A stretch of DNA of 64,000 bases from contig DF236975.1 of the NCBI GenBank assembly GCA_000708835.1, positions 273,575 through 337,574 of the forward strand. The letters run 5' to 3'. This stretch comes from Klebsormidium nitens. Taxonomy: Eukaryota; Streptophyta; Klebsormidiophyceae; Klebsormidiales; Klebsormidiaceae. The position numbers and the translations under genes are program-made. The notes under the pieces are model-generated. The model ran no database searches. It was not told the DNA's origin and worked only from the letters and a program-made list of their open reading frames with translations. Shown here piece after piece: positions 49,731 to 60,635 of the stretch (the first letter of the stretch is position 1; each line of letters opens with the position of its first letter).

Positions 49731-52700
49731 TCACGCGCCACTCTGGAAGCCCCCGAACGCGCCCCCTTCCGCCCACGTCAGCTCGCGGAGGCGCTCGTCC
49801 CAGTCTGACGTCACCGGGGTGGTCGGGCCTAAAAAGCCGTTGTCAACCGGGCCCGTCCCGGGGCAGCACGTGGCGCCCGGTTCGGCCCCCACGTGTTCCT
49901 GCAGAGAGAACGGCTGCCACTCGGAAGGCCTGGGAAAAGCGTGCGGGTCCCCGGAGGGCAGCGAGCCTGCTGCCGGGAGATTTTGGATGATCCCCCCAGT
50001 TGCATCCCCCACGTCATCACCAGTTTTCTCCAAAAATTCTAGTGCAGTCCGGTCGTCAACCGAGGACCTCAAAGCCCACGGTGCCTCTTCAGTTGATTGG
50101 TCGGGAAGAAAAGGGTTAGCGGGTCCCTGTGAGTGCGATTCCCCGGTGGTTTCAATAGGGGAGTGGTTGCTGGCGGCGGACTTGGTTCGGAGGGCCGGGA
50201 GGATCCCCCGGCCGCCCTCCGGCTTGCCCCGGGCCATGAGTGACGTCAGAAACTCGAGCGCCGCCCGCAGCTGCGAGTGTTGCTCGAACAATTCCCCGGA
50301 GGAGATTGTGGGCGACTCGGGGACCGACGGATCGACTAGGGAGAGTTTCTCCGCTTGCTGGTCCAGCAGACCGTTGATGTGCTCCATAACCAACGAGGTT
50401 AGGTCAAGGTTAGGCTCGGAACCGGTTTCGGCCCCAAAGTTAAACAACGGCAGTTTTTGGGTTAGGCTGTGGGCTACGAGCGCTCCTGGGAATGGCGCCG
50501 AGCTCGAGGGGGTTTGGACGCTAACCGTCTGACAAACCCCGGAGGTTAGGCTTGGGGTTAAGGGAAACGAGCGGGAGGTCTCGTTCAAGGACGGCGTGCC
50601 GACGTGGGGCGACTTCAACGGGAGCGCAGCCGGGTTGTCGATCAGCAGCGGGCGCGGCTTTTTGAACTGGCCGCTCTGGGGGGGGATACTTCCAGCCCCC
50701 CACCAGTCATTACTGCGCCCCCCCCCCCGGAGAAGCCGCTCTGCGTACTCGGCAATCCGTAACCCTCACATCCGATTCCGTTCAAGGGCGCCGTCCCCCC
50801 CAATTGCTCCGACTTGGCGTAAATTACTTTCGGTGGGCCGAAGCTCCTCAAGATACCCTCCAAATCACACCGATCTGCTTTCCTCTTGCCCCCCGTTCCG
50901 TCGTTCTCCTCCGTTCCAAGTAGATCATTTGTCAACCCCCCCCTCGTCAGCATTTTACTCTGGGTCGCCGTGAAGAAACACTGCTCCGTCGAAGGCAGCG
51001 TCTCCGCCAGGAACGCACAGGGCGGGGCGACGTCAGCATCCGAAACCTGGTCTTTCGAGGTTTGGTCCCCTTTCGGGGGGTGCTGAGCCCAGCTGAATCC
51101 ACCCCCACGAGAACCTCGCAACGGCCGGCCTTTCCCCACCCCCGAGGGGGAAACTCTCTCGCGGTCGGCGTGAGTATCCGGACACCGGAAGCGGACTGAC
51201 GGATTGCTGACGTCATCGTTTCCCGAGCAGGGCTGCTCCAAAACCTGCAGCCAGCGAGAGCCTCTTTGCTGTCCGGGTGGAGGGCTGGGGGCGTAGGTCT
51301 CGCGCACTTCGCTCCTGCCACCCCCCACAACGACGCCGCCAAAACCCGTTGTCTCCGAAACCCCTCCCATTTTTCGCAGGGTCCCTTCTTCTGTGCCGTC
51401 CATGACGTCAGCGACGTGCCCGTTTGCTTCTGATTTAGGCGCGCGAACGCTGCTGCTGACGTCATGGCTGGGGGCCCGCCTCCCGAGCCTCGCCCGTTGG
51501 CTGAGGGGTTCCTCCTCGGAATCGGCTGACGCCGCATCCTCTTGCTTGACCTCGGCGCTGACGTCATCATCCGACGCCGAAGTGTTTTTGGCCGTTTGGG
51601 AGAGAACCCTGCGCTTCTTCTTGGCCCGCCTCTTGCCCTTCTCGGGGTTTGGACCGATGATTTCGGGTTTGGAGGGGTGCGCTTCGGTTGGAGACGAGTC
51701 GCCCGAATACTGGGCGATATAGTTGCGGAGGATGCCGTTGCGGGCCCTTTTCACATTGCGGAGGTCCTGCTAGAACACCCAAGTGAGAATAAGCTCACTG
51801 CCGTTGACTCGCAGAGCGGAATAGAAGTGCGTTAAGTCTTGGTTAGTGAATTGGCAACTGCGAAGCATATTGGTCTGCCACGAGAAGGGACTGGAGCCGT
51901 GAGGCAACTCATTCGAGGTGGCTTTCATAATAATGATCTTGTCAGAAGGCTGAACACTGCGGCGGGAAAGAAGAAGGCGCGACTGGGAAACAGAAGTCCC
52001 CAAAGACCTCTTGTGCACCTGTTGGCGTCGACTTTCTCAGAAACGTATTCACCGTCCAATCTAAACATTGTGTTCAAGCTGTTCACAAAATCATCAAGAA
52101 ACAAACACGGTGTATATGTACAGGCAAGGGCCGTTTAACGAAACGGATTATATGTACAGGCAAGGGCAGTTTTTGAAGAAACAATTGAGCCAGACGCATA
52201 ACCACCGAAAAGAGTTCCCAAATGGCGGGCTGAGTAGCCCACCTTGCAGCGAGCGGTGCAGTGCCAGTGGTTCTTGATGGCGTTCTCGCTGCGGCCCGGC
52301 ATGTGGCGCGCGAGCATGGCCCACCTGCGGCGCAGAGGGAAGGGGTTCGAAGGTGTGATTGACTGCCTTTTAAAGGCTCGACCTTCGAAGGTAAGTCTCG
52401 GGAGTTCGCAATAGGGACTTGAATCGCCAGACGACTAGCTGTTACTGAGTTAGTCAAACAGAGAAGCGTTTGTCGTCTTTGAGCTAGAGGGGCACAATCT
52501 TCGAATTGATCGGACGAAACGAAGTGTGATTCAATGAACGGTTTATTGCTCAATCTTGTCTGGTCAGGACTGCAAGCGGAAGGGGGTGCCACGAAAGAAG
52601 CAGAGAACGAAGATCCAATGGAATGGCAGTTCCGATTGTCGAGGCTCTCTGCCGAGTGCAACCGTTGGACTGCGCTTCCCATTTACTTTCGTAACAGCCA

Positions 52701-55385
52701 TGCAAACCGTCTTTTTGTGAAAACAACTGAACTCTGACGGGCATGTTTCAAATATGACATCATTCTCCAGGAGGCCAGACTAGGGGTAGCAGAAACGCTA
52801 CCGATTGACGTGCCGAGAAGCCATGCCAAGATGCAGTCGACCACTTTCTTGCCTTCCCAAGTAGTGCGTGTTTCAGAATGCGATACAAAGCGGACTTTAA
52901 ACCAGCCATACCTGCTGCCAATCTCCCGGTGTAGGGCCACCAGGCGCTGTTCTTCTTCCTCCGTCCAGTCGGACTGCAGGCAGAGAGGCAGATGATCGTG
53001 CCCGGGTATCTGACACTAGGTTTTGGATATTCATGCGAAAGGACTCATGTTGCAGTGTACCCCTATTCAACAGTTTTAATGCTTTGACCAAGAACCCTGA
53101 GCTTCAAGGGTTGAGTTTTGCAGGCAAACAACTGCTTCGCAAGACCTCCGCATCTTCTGGCTCCTAAACTCATGCCTCTGAGCAGCAGGAAGCTTTCCGA
53201 GAAAAGCTTGAGTCTGGGCAAGCGACTTTCATATCATACTTGTTGGGGGCTGTCGCTCATTCAAAACCATTTCTCAACAACTTGAGAAGTCCGTCAAACA
53301 GCACACCGACGGTTCGAGAAGTCCCACGTTTCAATTCAAACCTTCAGCAAACGCTTTTTCAGAAATCTCCCCATTTTCACCCTTCTATCACTCCAGTTTC
53401 AAACCCCCTTCTTTGAGGTCTGAGTGGGGCGTGCTGTCTCAAAGTGTGCGACACAGTTGAACACGCAAAAGACGGCATGCAGAAGACGTGTCCTCTAGCT
53501 CGGCGACCTGACGATCCCAAAACGGCCAAGCTCTTATCGTCTCAAGCTCCCCCGGTACTTACGTCGGTCAGATTTGGATCCAGCACGTTGTACCAGCGGT
53601 TGCGGCACTGCTTCCCGGTGCGCTTTCCGAGCACCCGCCCCGCGGACGCCCAGCGGTCCATGCCCTCCTTCGCCACAAACGCGCGCAGGACGACGTCCTC
53701 TTCCTGAAAACGCCGATGTGCGTACGTGCACTTTCAGGCGGGTGTTCGCATCTTAGCTACGCTCTTAAGGGTTAACCGAAGCTTCAGAGGTCTTTAATAC
53801 GCCTGTTGAAATTTTATGAGAAATTTGTATATGGAGATAGGACATTCTTTCCACAGGACAAAACATGGAGGAACTCTTCACTTTTTCCAGCGGATACGCA
53901 GGAGCTTTTTCTCCACATGTTCTGTGGTTAAATGGTTAAGGTGGACTTATGTCGAAGAGTATGCAAGTTGCATATGCAAGCAATTAAAGCACTGCTGCAC
54001 TTTGGAACAGCAGAGGCAAGGATCGGACGAAGGCAGCTCGGTGCTCGCCAACGAGATTTGAATCCTGACTATTGTTGTCTGTCATGCTTGACTGCGCCTA
54101 TATGATGTCATGAAGGCAACTATACCTAAGTTCTGTTAAGACTGTCTTGACTCCAAGTATGCTTGACAAGTTTGCTTCTGGAGGGGTGCCAAACGGTGTG
54201 CAGATGTTGTATGCAGAAAGTTTATCAAAATGCAAGTTGCTCACAAAGCTTTTTGAGAAACAAAGTTGACTTGGCAATGGGCCAGGAAGGCCGCCTTAAC
54301 AGAGACGATGCGACCGTTTGCGTTATCGGAGGTGACCTTTCACGTCTTCTGAGGTGACGTTTCGGGTTTTCTGAAGTGAACTACGAGGAAGGTCGCCACA
54401 AAGGGGTGTATAGAGGCACAGATTGCAAAAGCGAGGGTGCTCACAGAATCTTTGCGAAACAGTTCAAATGCAAGCTAAGCACCCCAGGTGAGGGGAGATA
54501 CCTTGGACCAATTCGCTCGGGATCTTGGTCGGCCTGGGTTCTGTTCGCTGTTGCAGACGGTATCTCCTTCCAGCGCCTGGAATGCAGTGCAGATCACAGG
54601 GTCAGAAATATGTTTCTGTTTGCCTTGCTCCCTTTGCACGGTATAGCATATTTACAATGAAAGCAAGGAGAGTTCTTTCTTGAGTTCCTCAATTTGCATC
54701 AAGCTTCTCCTAGATTCCAGCTAGTGAAAATATTTGAGGCAAGAGTGCGACTTTCTCCAGTCTATTGAAGAGACAATACATGCCCAAGCAAGCAGGCAAC
54801 CAGGCAGTCTTTCCGCTAATGGTATCAATCTCAGATCACATTGATTATCGTTACCCAGTTTTCTGCATGGCACACCAAGCCCAGATGTCACAGCAATGTC
54901 CAATCTGTCCTTGCTCGGAAATCTGGACAAGCAGTCCCCACATCCTGAATTCCAGCCTGTTCTCTGGTTCAGAGGACGTTGCCACAAGAGCCTAAGGTCA
55001 CTACTTTTGCATAGAGCAACCTGGCACAAGTGCTTAGCTAAAATTATGGTGTCTGCTCAACCATCTTCTACTAAAATTCTGTAGTCCAGTCTATTAGAAT
55101 CCTCCTCAAATTACTTGGCATGCATGTAACTTATCAACTCAGGCTGCGCCCCGGCACCAAGCTCACCTGATGCTCATCGTTGATTCTGGCTCTGGCATCT
55201 TCTTTGGATCTTTGGGACCCGTCCATGGAGGAGCTTGACCCGCTACCCTCTCTCTCCAAACCCTCTCCTGGCTCAGCTGGTTCGTTCTCCTCCCTTCCAA
55301 TGAGACAGCTTGGCATGTCACAGTCCACCGAAGCGTCAAGTGACACAGGCATGTGGGGCTTCATTGGTGCCAAAAGTGCCTGCAT
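49731..55385 (-). CDS. R2R3-type MYB transcription factor, six exons
   Basis: Predicted nuclear DNA-binding regulator. Exons (high to low): 55385-55167, 54576-54502, 53703-53563, 52973-52912, 52324-52243 and 51766-49731, with GT-AG borders and closing phases if one base is added in the 11-C run at 50718-50728. This gives about 871 residues. Two MYB repeats span about 94-193: first RANWSKEEDVVLRAFVAKEG, MDRWAS, then KRTGKQCRNRWYNVLDPNL; second DWTEEEEQRLVALHREIGSR, WAMLARHMPGRSENAIKNHW. All three Trp of the second repeat are kept, whereas many plant R2R3 proteins have Phe or Ile first, so it is closer to MYB3R/MYB98-like forms. The long C-terminal region has a basic patch (KGKRRAKKKRRVLSQ, a likely nuclear signal) and acidic, Ser-rich stretches. 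Targets are unknown. The start Met is chosen as the nearest in-frame ATG; one further upstream is possible. Confidence 0.88.
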
Positions 55386-57180
55386 TTTTGAAGGGGATGC
55401 ACTTTTCAAACCAACACCAAGGAGTGAGCACCTTTCAGGGCAAGTCTGGAAAGGCATGCATTTAAACCTTAGGTTTTGAAAGACCTGCCAGCTCATGTAC
55501 AAGGCAGACAGCGCCACCTCTTGCTTTGTCAGAAAAGGGAGCTTGCTTCCTTGCAGTGGCATCAACCCTGTGTGGCCATGAGACTTAGCGTCATGGTCAC
55601 TTCCTACAGGTCATTTCCGCAATGTTCATTTGAGCACACGGCAAGGTCACGCGCGTGCCTTGGGGGTCAATGAGCGGAAGGAGAAGCTGATACTTCGGTC
55701 TCTTGTGCAAAACCAGGCTGCTAGCAAAGAAATCCTGATGTGCAATGAAACTTACTCAATCAATCAAACTTAAGGAATTCCGTCTCGCAGCTCAGGTTAA
55801 AATCCTAGGCAGAACCTGAGCTAGGAAACTCATGGACAGACGTTGTGATCTTCTACACCCCTGGTCAGACAGGCAAGCAGAAGTAGAATCCTGCCAAGAT
55901 CAGAAAGTCAATCAGATTCCACATCTGCTATCTGGCAGATGAAAGGAATTTGCCAGTGCCAGGAATATGACTTTCTGATGTAAGCCAAACGGTCCTCTGA
56001 TTTGACCATTGTATTTGTCAACAAACAACCTGCACATTCTATCTCTGCTCAGGGCTTCAGCAGCATGCTCCTAGACCTAATTAGCAACCCTTCTTTGCAG
56101 CAACAGTTCACTTGCACTACTGAGAAGTGACCGCAAAATTGCCGTGTAGAACATAACAGAGAAGTCAAGCCGTTGGCCCTCGTAGGCTTTTGATAGATCT
56201 TTTAAAAGCCACTCAGTGTCACATTAGAGCAGGTGGATAGAGATTTCGTTGAAAAAATTCACGGATCTTGTAGCATTGAACAGAATTCCGCACAACTGAA
56301 TGTCCAGCATAAGAGCCTTGCCCCCAACACCTGCTGCCAACCTTTGCTCAATTGAAGGAATTGACATCCCTGTAACCTGCTGGGACATTCTTCATCTTCA
56401 AGCTCAATTTCCCTCTTTAAGTAGCAGAGCAAAAACTAGAGAAGACAATCTACCCGCGCTGATCACACACTTTACAGCTGATGGCAATGCCTGCAGTCTC
56501 CTGCCGTTTCACTGACGATGCCAGGTTGCGTGCTGTCTAAAGGCAGCGGAACGCCTTAGCCACCAGGTTGTCCAGCCTGTTTGGGTGCCTGCTCAGGAGC
56601 CCCTCAATCAAAGGCTGCTCAACTTTGTTTTGAGATGCAATTGCGCTCATTGACAACACCCCTATTGTGATCATGCTTCGCTGATCACCCCCCAATGAAA
56701 GGCAGCGCTGTGCAGGCCGCGCAAGCATCACCAATCTCTGCCCCCACAAGGTGCTTCATTGTCTATTTTCTGCGAGACATTCCGCACATCGCAGAATTCA
56801 AGGCTGCGTCTGGCGAACTGTCAATGTTTCCTGGTCAAATGTGGCCCATCAGGGAACCTAGTAATAGGAGACTGAAGACGACTACCCTGTAAGATGATTG
56901 TCAAAACTCAGCTTTAACTTTTGAATATTTCCAATGGACAAGACTATTCATTGGGGCCAGCTTTTAGATTATAAACGATCATTGCTGACGCCGCTTCTAA
57001 AGGCTTCCAACAGCTTTAAGCGGATTGCTTGGCAAATCCCCCCAGCTAAGGGCAGCTGAACGCTTGATGAACGCCAAAACCTCAATCCTGTTGAGAAAAC
57101 AATGCCCTGGTCCCTGACCCCTCAAAACATGCATGCAACCAACGTCTCCACTATGCTTCAGTGGCCAGATGGTTGCATTA
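55386..57180. other. Upstream of MYB; no gene seen
   Basis: Contains the presumed MYB promoter. Short frames at 56300-56515 (+) and 56537-56749 (-) have no splice partners or recognisable family. No clear repeat structure. Confidence 0.35.
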
Positions 57181-57860
57181 GAGGGTACCTGTCCTAGGTA
57201 TAATAGGTATAGGATTTCCTGTGAAACATGACAGCACAGAACTTCAGACGCATACGCTGATCGCCTTTCGACTTTTGAGACAGTGGCCGGCGCCGATCGG
57301 ACCCCGAGCGGAGCGGAACTCCTCACGAGATGGTCACGACCTGCCAGGACCTAGGTACAACGTCGTCAAATCTAGTACGGTACGGACCTCGGTACTCCAA
57401 GTTGGAGATAATTGTAGACCGTACGATGTGCCCGGGAGAGCGTCTATGATAACGTAAATGAAAGAGATCGAGATTGTTAGAGGAATCAGATCCATCATCC
57501 CGTTCTAGTACCTTTTTGGCAGGGTATTTTTACCCCCTCCTAAATCCAAAACCCGCGCACGGGGGTGTATACGTGCTTGAATCGTAGCCCCCCTTCAAAT
57601 TCAAGGCTCCTGGAGTCAAATACACTTGATGGCGGACTTCTGAAATTCTGAATATTGGTCGCTCGAAAATAACAACCGCCCTTGATGAAATCCGATCCGT
57701 TCGCCAGCTGGTCGGAGATTCAGATTCTCGATAAATGATCCCGGCGAGCCCAGCGCGGCGGCAGATGGTACGAGTCACGACGTACGGTACCGTGCCCACT
57801 AACCACGGTAGGTACGCTTTTAACCTACAGGCTAGCCTCTAGGTACTGCAGGCACTTGCA
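57181..57860. repeat. Second GGTAC-rich repeat block
   Basis: Repeated GGTAC/GTACC and AGGTATA words (57186-57215, 57354-57396, 57781-57845) resemble the block at 6630-7230. The stretch 57530-57760 between them is plain sequence with no gene seen. Confidence 0.45.
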
Positions 57861-57871
57861 GGAAAGGTGGA

Positions 57872-58217
57872 TACCGATTGGTACAGCAGTTTCGCGGCAG
57901 GCTTCCCGGTTGCTTTCGATAGAAAGGGTGTATTTAGTCTAAACTTACGCTAAATTTAGTCTAAGTTTAGTTGCGTTACCAGACCAATTGACGTCATAGA
58001 TGTGACCAATATTGATACGTGGCAAAGATTCGGCGCGTCAGATGGGCCCTGAGCAGCGGATCTACGGCTCGGTTCTCACCTTGGTTTTAAATGACGCCAA
58101 AGCAAAAGCTAAAACTTAGACTAAATAGCCTAAACACAGACTAGATTTAGACCCTAAATACACCCTATCTATCGAACGCAACCGGGAAGCCTGCCCCAAA
58201 ACTGCTGTAACCCGCGG
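57872..58217. mobile_element. MITE-like element with ~100-bp terminal inverted repeats
   Basis: The left arm (about 57872-57970) and right arm (about 58110-58217) are imperfect inverted copies: GTACAGCAGTTT, GGCAGGCTTCCCGGTTGC, TCGATAGA and GGGTGTATTTAG on the left return reversed on the right as CTAAATACACCC, TCTATCGA and GCAACCGGGAAGCCTGCC. The interior is only about 140 bases and holds no open frame, so it would be a non-autonomous element. Target-site duplications are not clear. The AT-rich inner parts (TTTAGTCTAA words) are shared by both arms. Confidence 0.75.
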
Positions 58218-58445
58218 TGCCTACTGTAGCTGTGGTAGGTACCTACTGGATTCCGGGCCAATTTTATATCCTGCGGGTACAGTACGATACCGTACCCGGC
58301 TACCGTACCGGTACGGGTCACACAATGACTCGTAAGATACCGTCTGACAAGTTTTCCGTACCGCAACTTAAATTAATTGTGTTGCGTTGAAACCTCACCA
58401 CGTGGCAAGCCGATTGGCTGGCCATTGTGCACGCCGCAAGCAGGT

Positions 58446-59093
58446 NNNNNNNNNNNNNNNNNNNNNNNNNNNNNNNNNNNNNNNNNNNNNNNNNNNNNNN
58501 NNNNNNNNNNNNNNNNNNNNNNNNNNNNNNNNNNNNNNNNNNNNNNNNNNNNNNNNNNNNNNNNNNNNNNNNNNNNNNNNNNNNNNNNNNNNNNNNNNNN
58601 NNNNNNNNNNNNNNNNNNNNNNNNNNNNNNNNNNNNNNNNNNNNNNNNNNNNNNNNNNNNNNNNNNNNNNNNNNNNNNNNNNNNNNNNNNNNNNNNNNNN
58701 NNNNNNNNNNNNNNNNNNNNNNNNNNNNNNNNNNNNNNNNNNNNNNNNNNNNNNNNNNNNNNNNNNNNNNNNNNNNNNNNNNNNNNNNNNNNNNNNNNNN
58801 NNNNNNNNNNNNNNNNNNNNNNNNNNNNNNNNNNNNNNNNNNNNNNNNNNNNNNNNNNNNNNNNNNNNNNNNNNNNNNNNNNNNNNNNNNNNNNNNNNNN
58901 NNNNNNNNNNNNNNNNNNNNNNNNNNNNNNNNNNNNNNNNNNNNNNNNNNNNNNNNNNNNNNNNNNNNNNNNNNNNNNNNNNNNNNNNNNNNNNNNNNNN
59001 NNNNNNNNNNNNNNNNNNNNNNNNNNNNNNNNNNNNNNNNNNNNNNNNNNNNNNNNNNNNNNNNNNNNNNNNNNNNNNNNNNNNNNNNNNNNN
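58446..59093. other. Assembly gap
   Basis: A run of 648 N. It lies between two inverted-repeat elements, suggesting the assembler failed on repetitive DNA. Open frames reported across it are meaningless. Confidence 0.99.
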
Positions 59094-59271
59094 TTCCAGA
59101 GTGTGAATACCCTCAGTGTTTACGAAGTAGAGCTTTGTGACGATTGTCACAAATTTTCTTGTTCACACTCCCTTCTATTTACGATTCTTTCCTCCCGATA
59201 GTAGACTCTAGAGTCTAGACTCTACCTAGTAGACTCTCTGCGTACCTGCATGAAATAGGTACGTACGGCAT

Positions 59272-59490
59272 CTGTGACAACGTTCCGGCAACGCTAGCTT
59301 GCACTAAGAGCAGCTTGCATTAAGATAAGCACCCGGGGGACGGGTAGGGTTAGTTTGGTGGTTAGGGTGGGTGCGGGTGCGGAGCGCGTGATTTATTTGG
59401 TTAGGGTTTTTAGTTTGGGTGCCCGGGACTTGTGTATCTTAGTGCAAGCTGCTTTTAGTGCAAGCGAGCGTTGCCAGTATCTTGTCACTG
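59272..59490. mobile_element. Second MITE-like element enclosing telomere-like G-rich DNA
   Basis: Inverted arms of about 60 bases: left 59272-59337 (TGTGACAA, then GGCAACGCTAGCTTGCACTA, AGCAGCTTGCATTAAGATA), right 59421-59490 reading on the minus strand GTGACAAGATACTGGCAACG, CTTGCACTAAAAGCAGCTTG, CACTAAGATA. The core holds GACGGGTAGGGTTAGTTTGG and GGTTAGGGTGGG, almost the same as 4479-4530. No coding capacity. A run of GACTCTAGAGTC-type palindromes lies just to the left (59200-59240). Confidence 0.7.
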
Positions 59491-60635
59491 TGACAAGGGT
59501 TTGCTCTGCTCCGGACTCCAGAGTCCAGGGACCCTGTCCCCAGAATTCGGAAGAGGTGGCCAACCTCTCTTGAGAAATTGCAACGGGTCATGTCGTGGGA
59601 CCTTGCTGAATAAACTTTCAGTGGATATGGTCATCATTATGGTGGATACGGGTGTGGACAGAGATGAACCGTAGCGTGCGAAATTTACTGAAAATTGGAT
59701 TTTGTTCCACTTTATTCGGATATTTGTACGGGATGACGCTTAGCTTGACGTCAAGCAGCATCAGATGATGATGATATCACCCTAGCTCTGACAACGGCGC
59801 AGGCAGAGTATACGTCACGACAGGATACCGGATCGACCCCGCGGTGCCAATGCCTATGACGTCACTGCATGGACCCCCCGGGCCTGCATGCCTGACTTCT
59901 GAAGTTCTGATTGCTCTGCTCTCACATGTGCAAATTGTATCGCTTTGGGGACAGGAAGGCACTGAGAGCGGATTATCTCGTGCCGAGAAGATGCATCTAC
60001 TTGCATGAGATTGGAATGCTTGTATGTAACAGTATAATGTATCTGGCTTGTGCTACTTTATAGTCCTGACTTCCAAGTTCTGACTTGATCGAGGAGCAGT
60101 GACGTCAGGGACACCTAATTTACCTTGTACATGGCCCAGAGTAGACATCAAGCGCCCGATTCAACTAGAAGCTCCTTCATAAGACCTGTCACCTGTGGAA
60201 TTGTCCTTTGGAAAAAAGAGATTTTAGTGGATCAATCGTGCAGTATTTGATTTAGCTGATTACAGTACATCACTCTGGCACTGCATGGCAGCCCTGCTCT
60301 CTTTTTTCGTGACACCTCTACCTCCATTCATATGAGACGTTGCTCTTCTCACTGTCTTCGAATGATGTTGCAACATGGCTCAGCATGGCATAAGTTAATT
60401 CAATTTCAAAAGCAATTTCCATCATGCTTGTTGAAGGTCATGATAGAAGCTCCCGGTTTATACAGCATGGATAGCGCCAAGCTTAGCGTGATAAAAAGTT
60501 GGGCCGGCTTTACATGCGGTTATTTACATGGCTCGAGTTACCTTGGATTACCCCATACATCCAACAAAGGTGCATTCAGTAGATGATAAAATGGCATATA
60601 GAAAGTGACGACGGCGTTGTCCTCCTTTCCATGCC
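59491..60635. other. Intergenic, downstream of GPX
   Basis: No supported exon. Contains several TGACGTCA-like words (near 59750, 59860 and 60103). The right end is the 3' side of the glutathione peroxidase gene. Confidence 0.4.

Noticed and set aside
50678-50685. The eight-G run as the site of the MYB frame break
   Set aside because: Placing the break in the 11-C run at 50718-50728 gives a more natural protein between the two runs (SNDWWGAGSIPPQSG), so the longer run is preferred.
56537-57326. Minus-strand frames that looked like fragments of a coding gene
   Set aside because: No splice partners, no recognised family, and interrupted by stops in all frames.
58377-59201. Long open frames across the N run
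   Set aside because: They consist almost entirely of unknown residues from the assembly gap.
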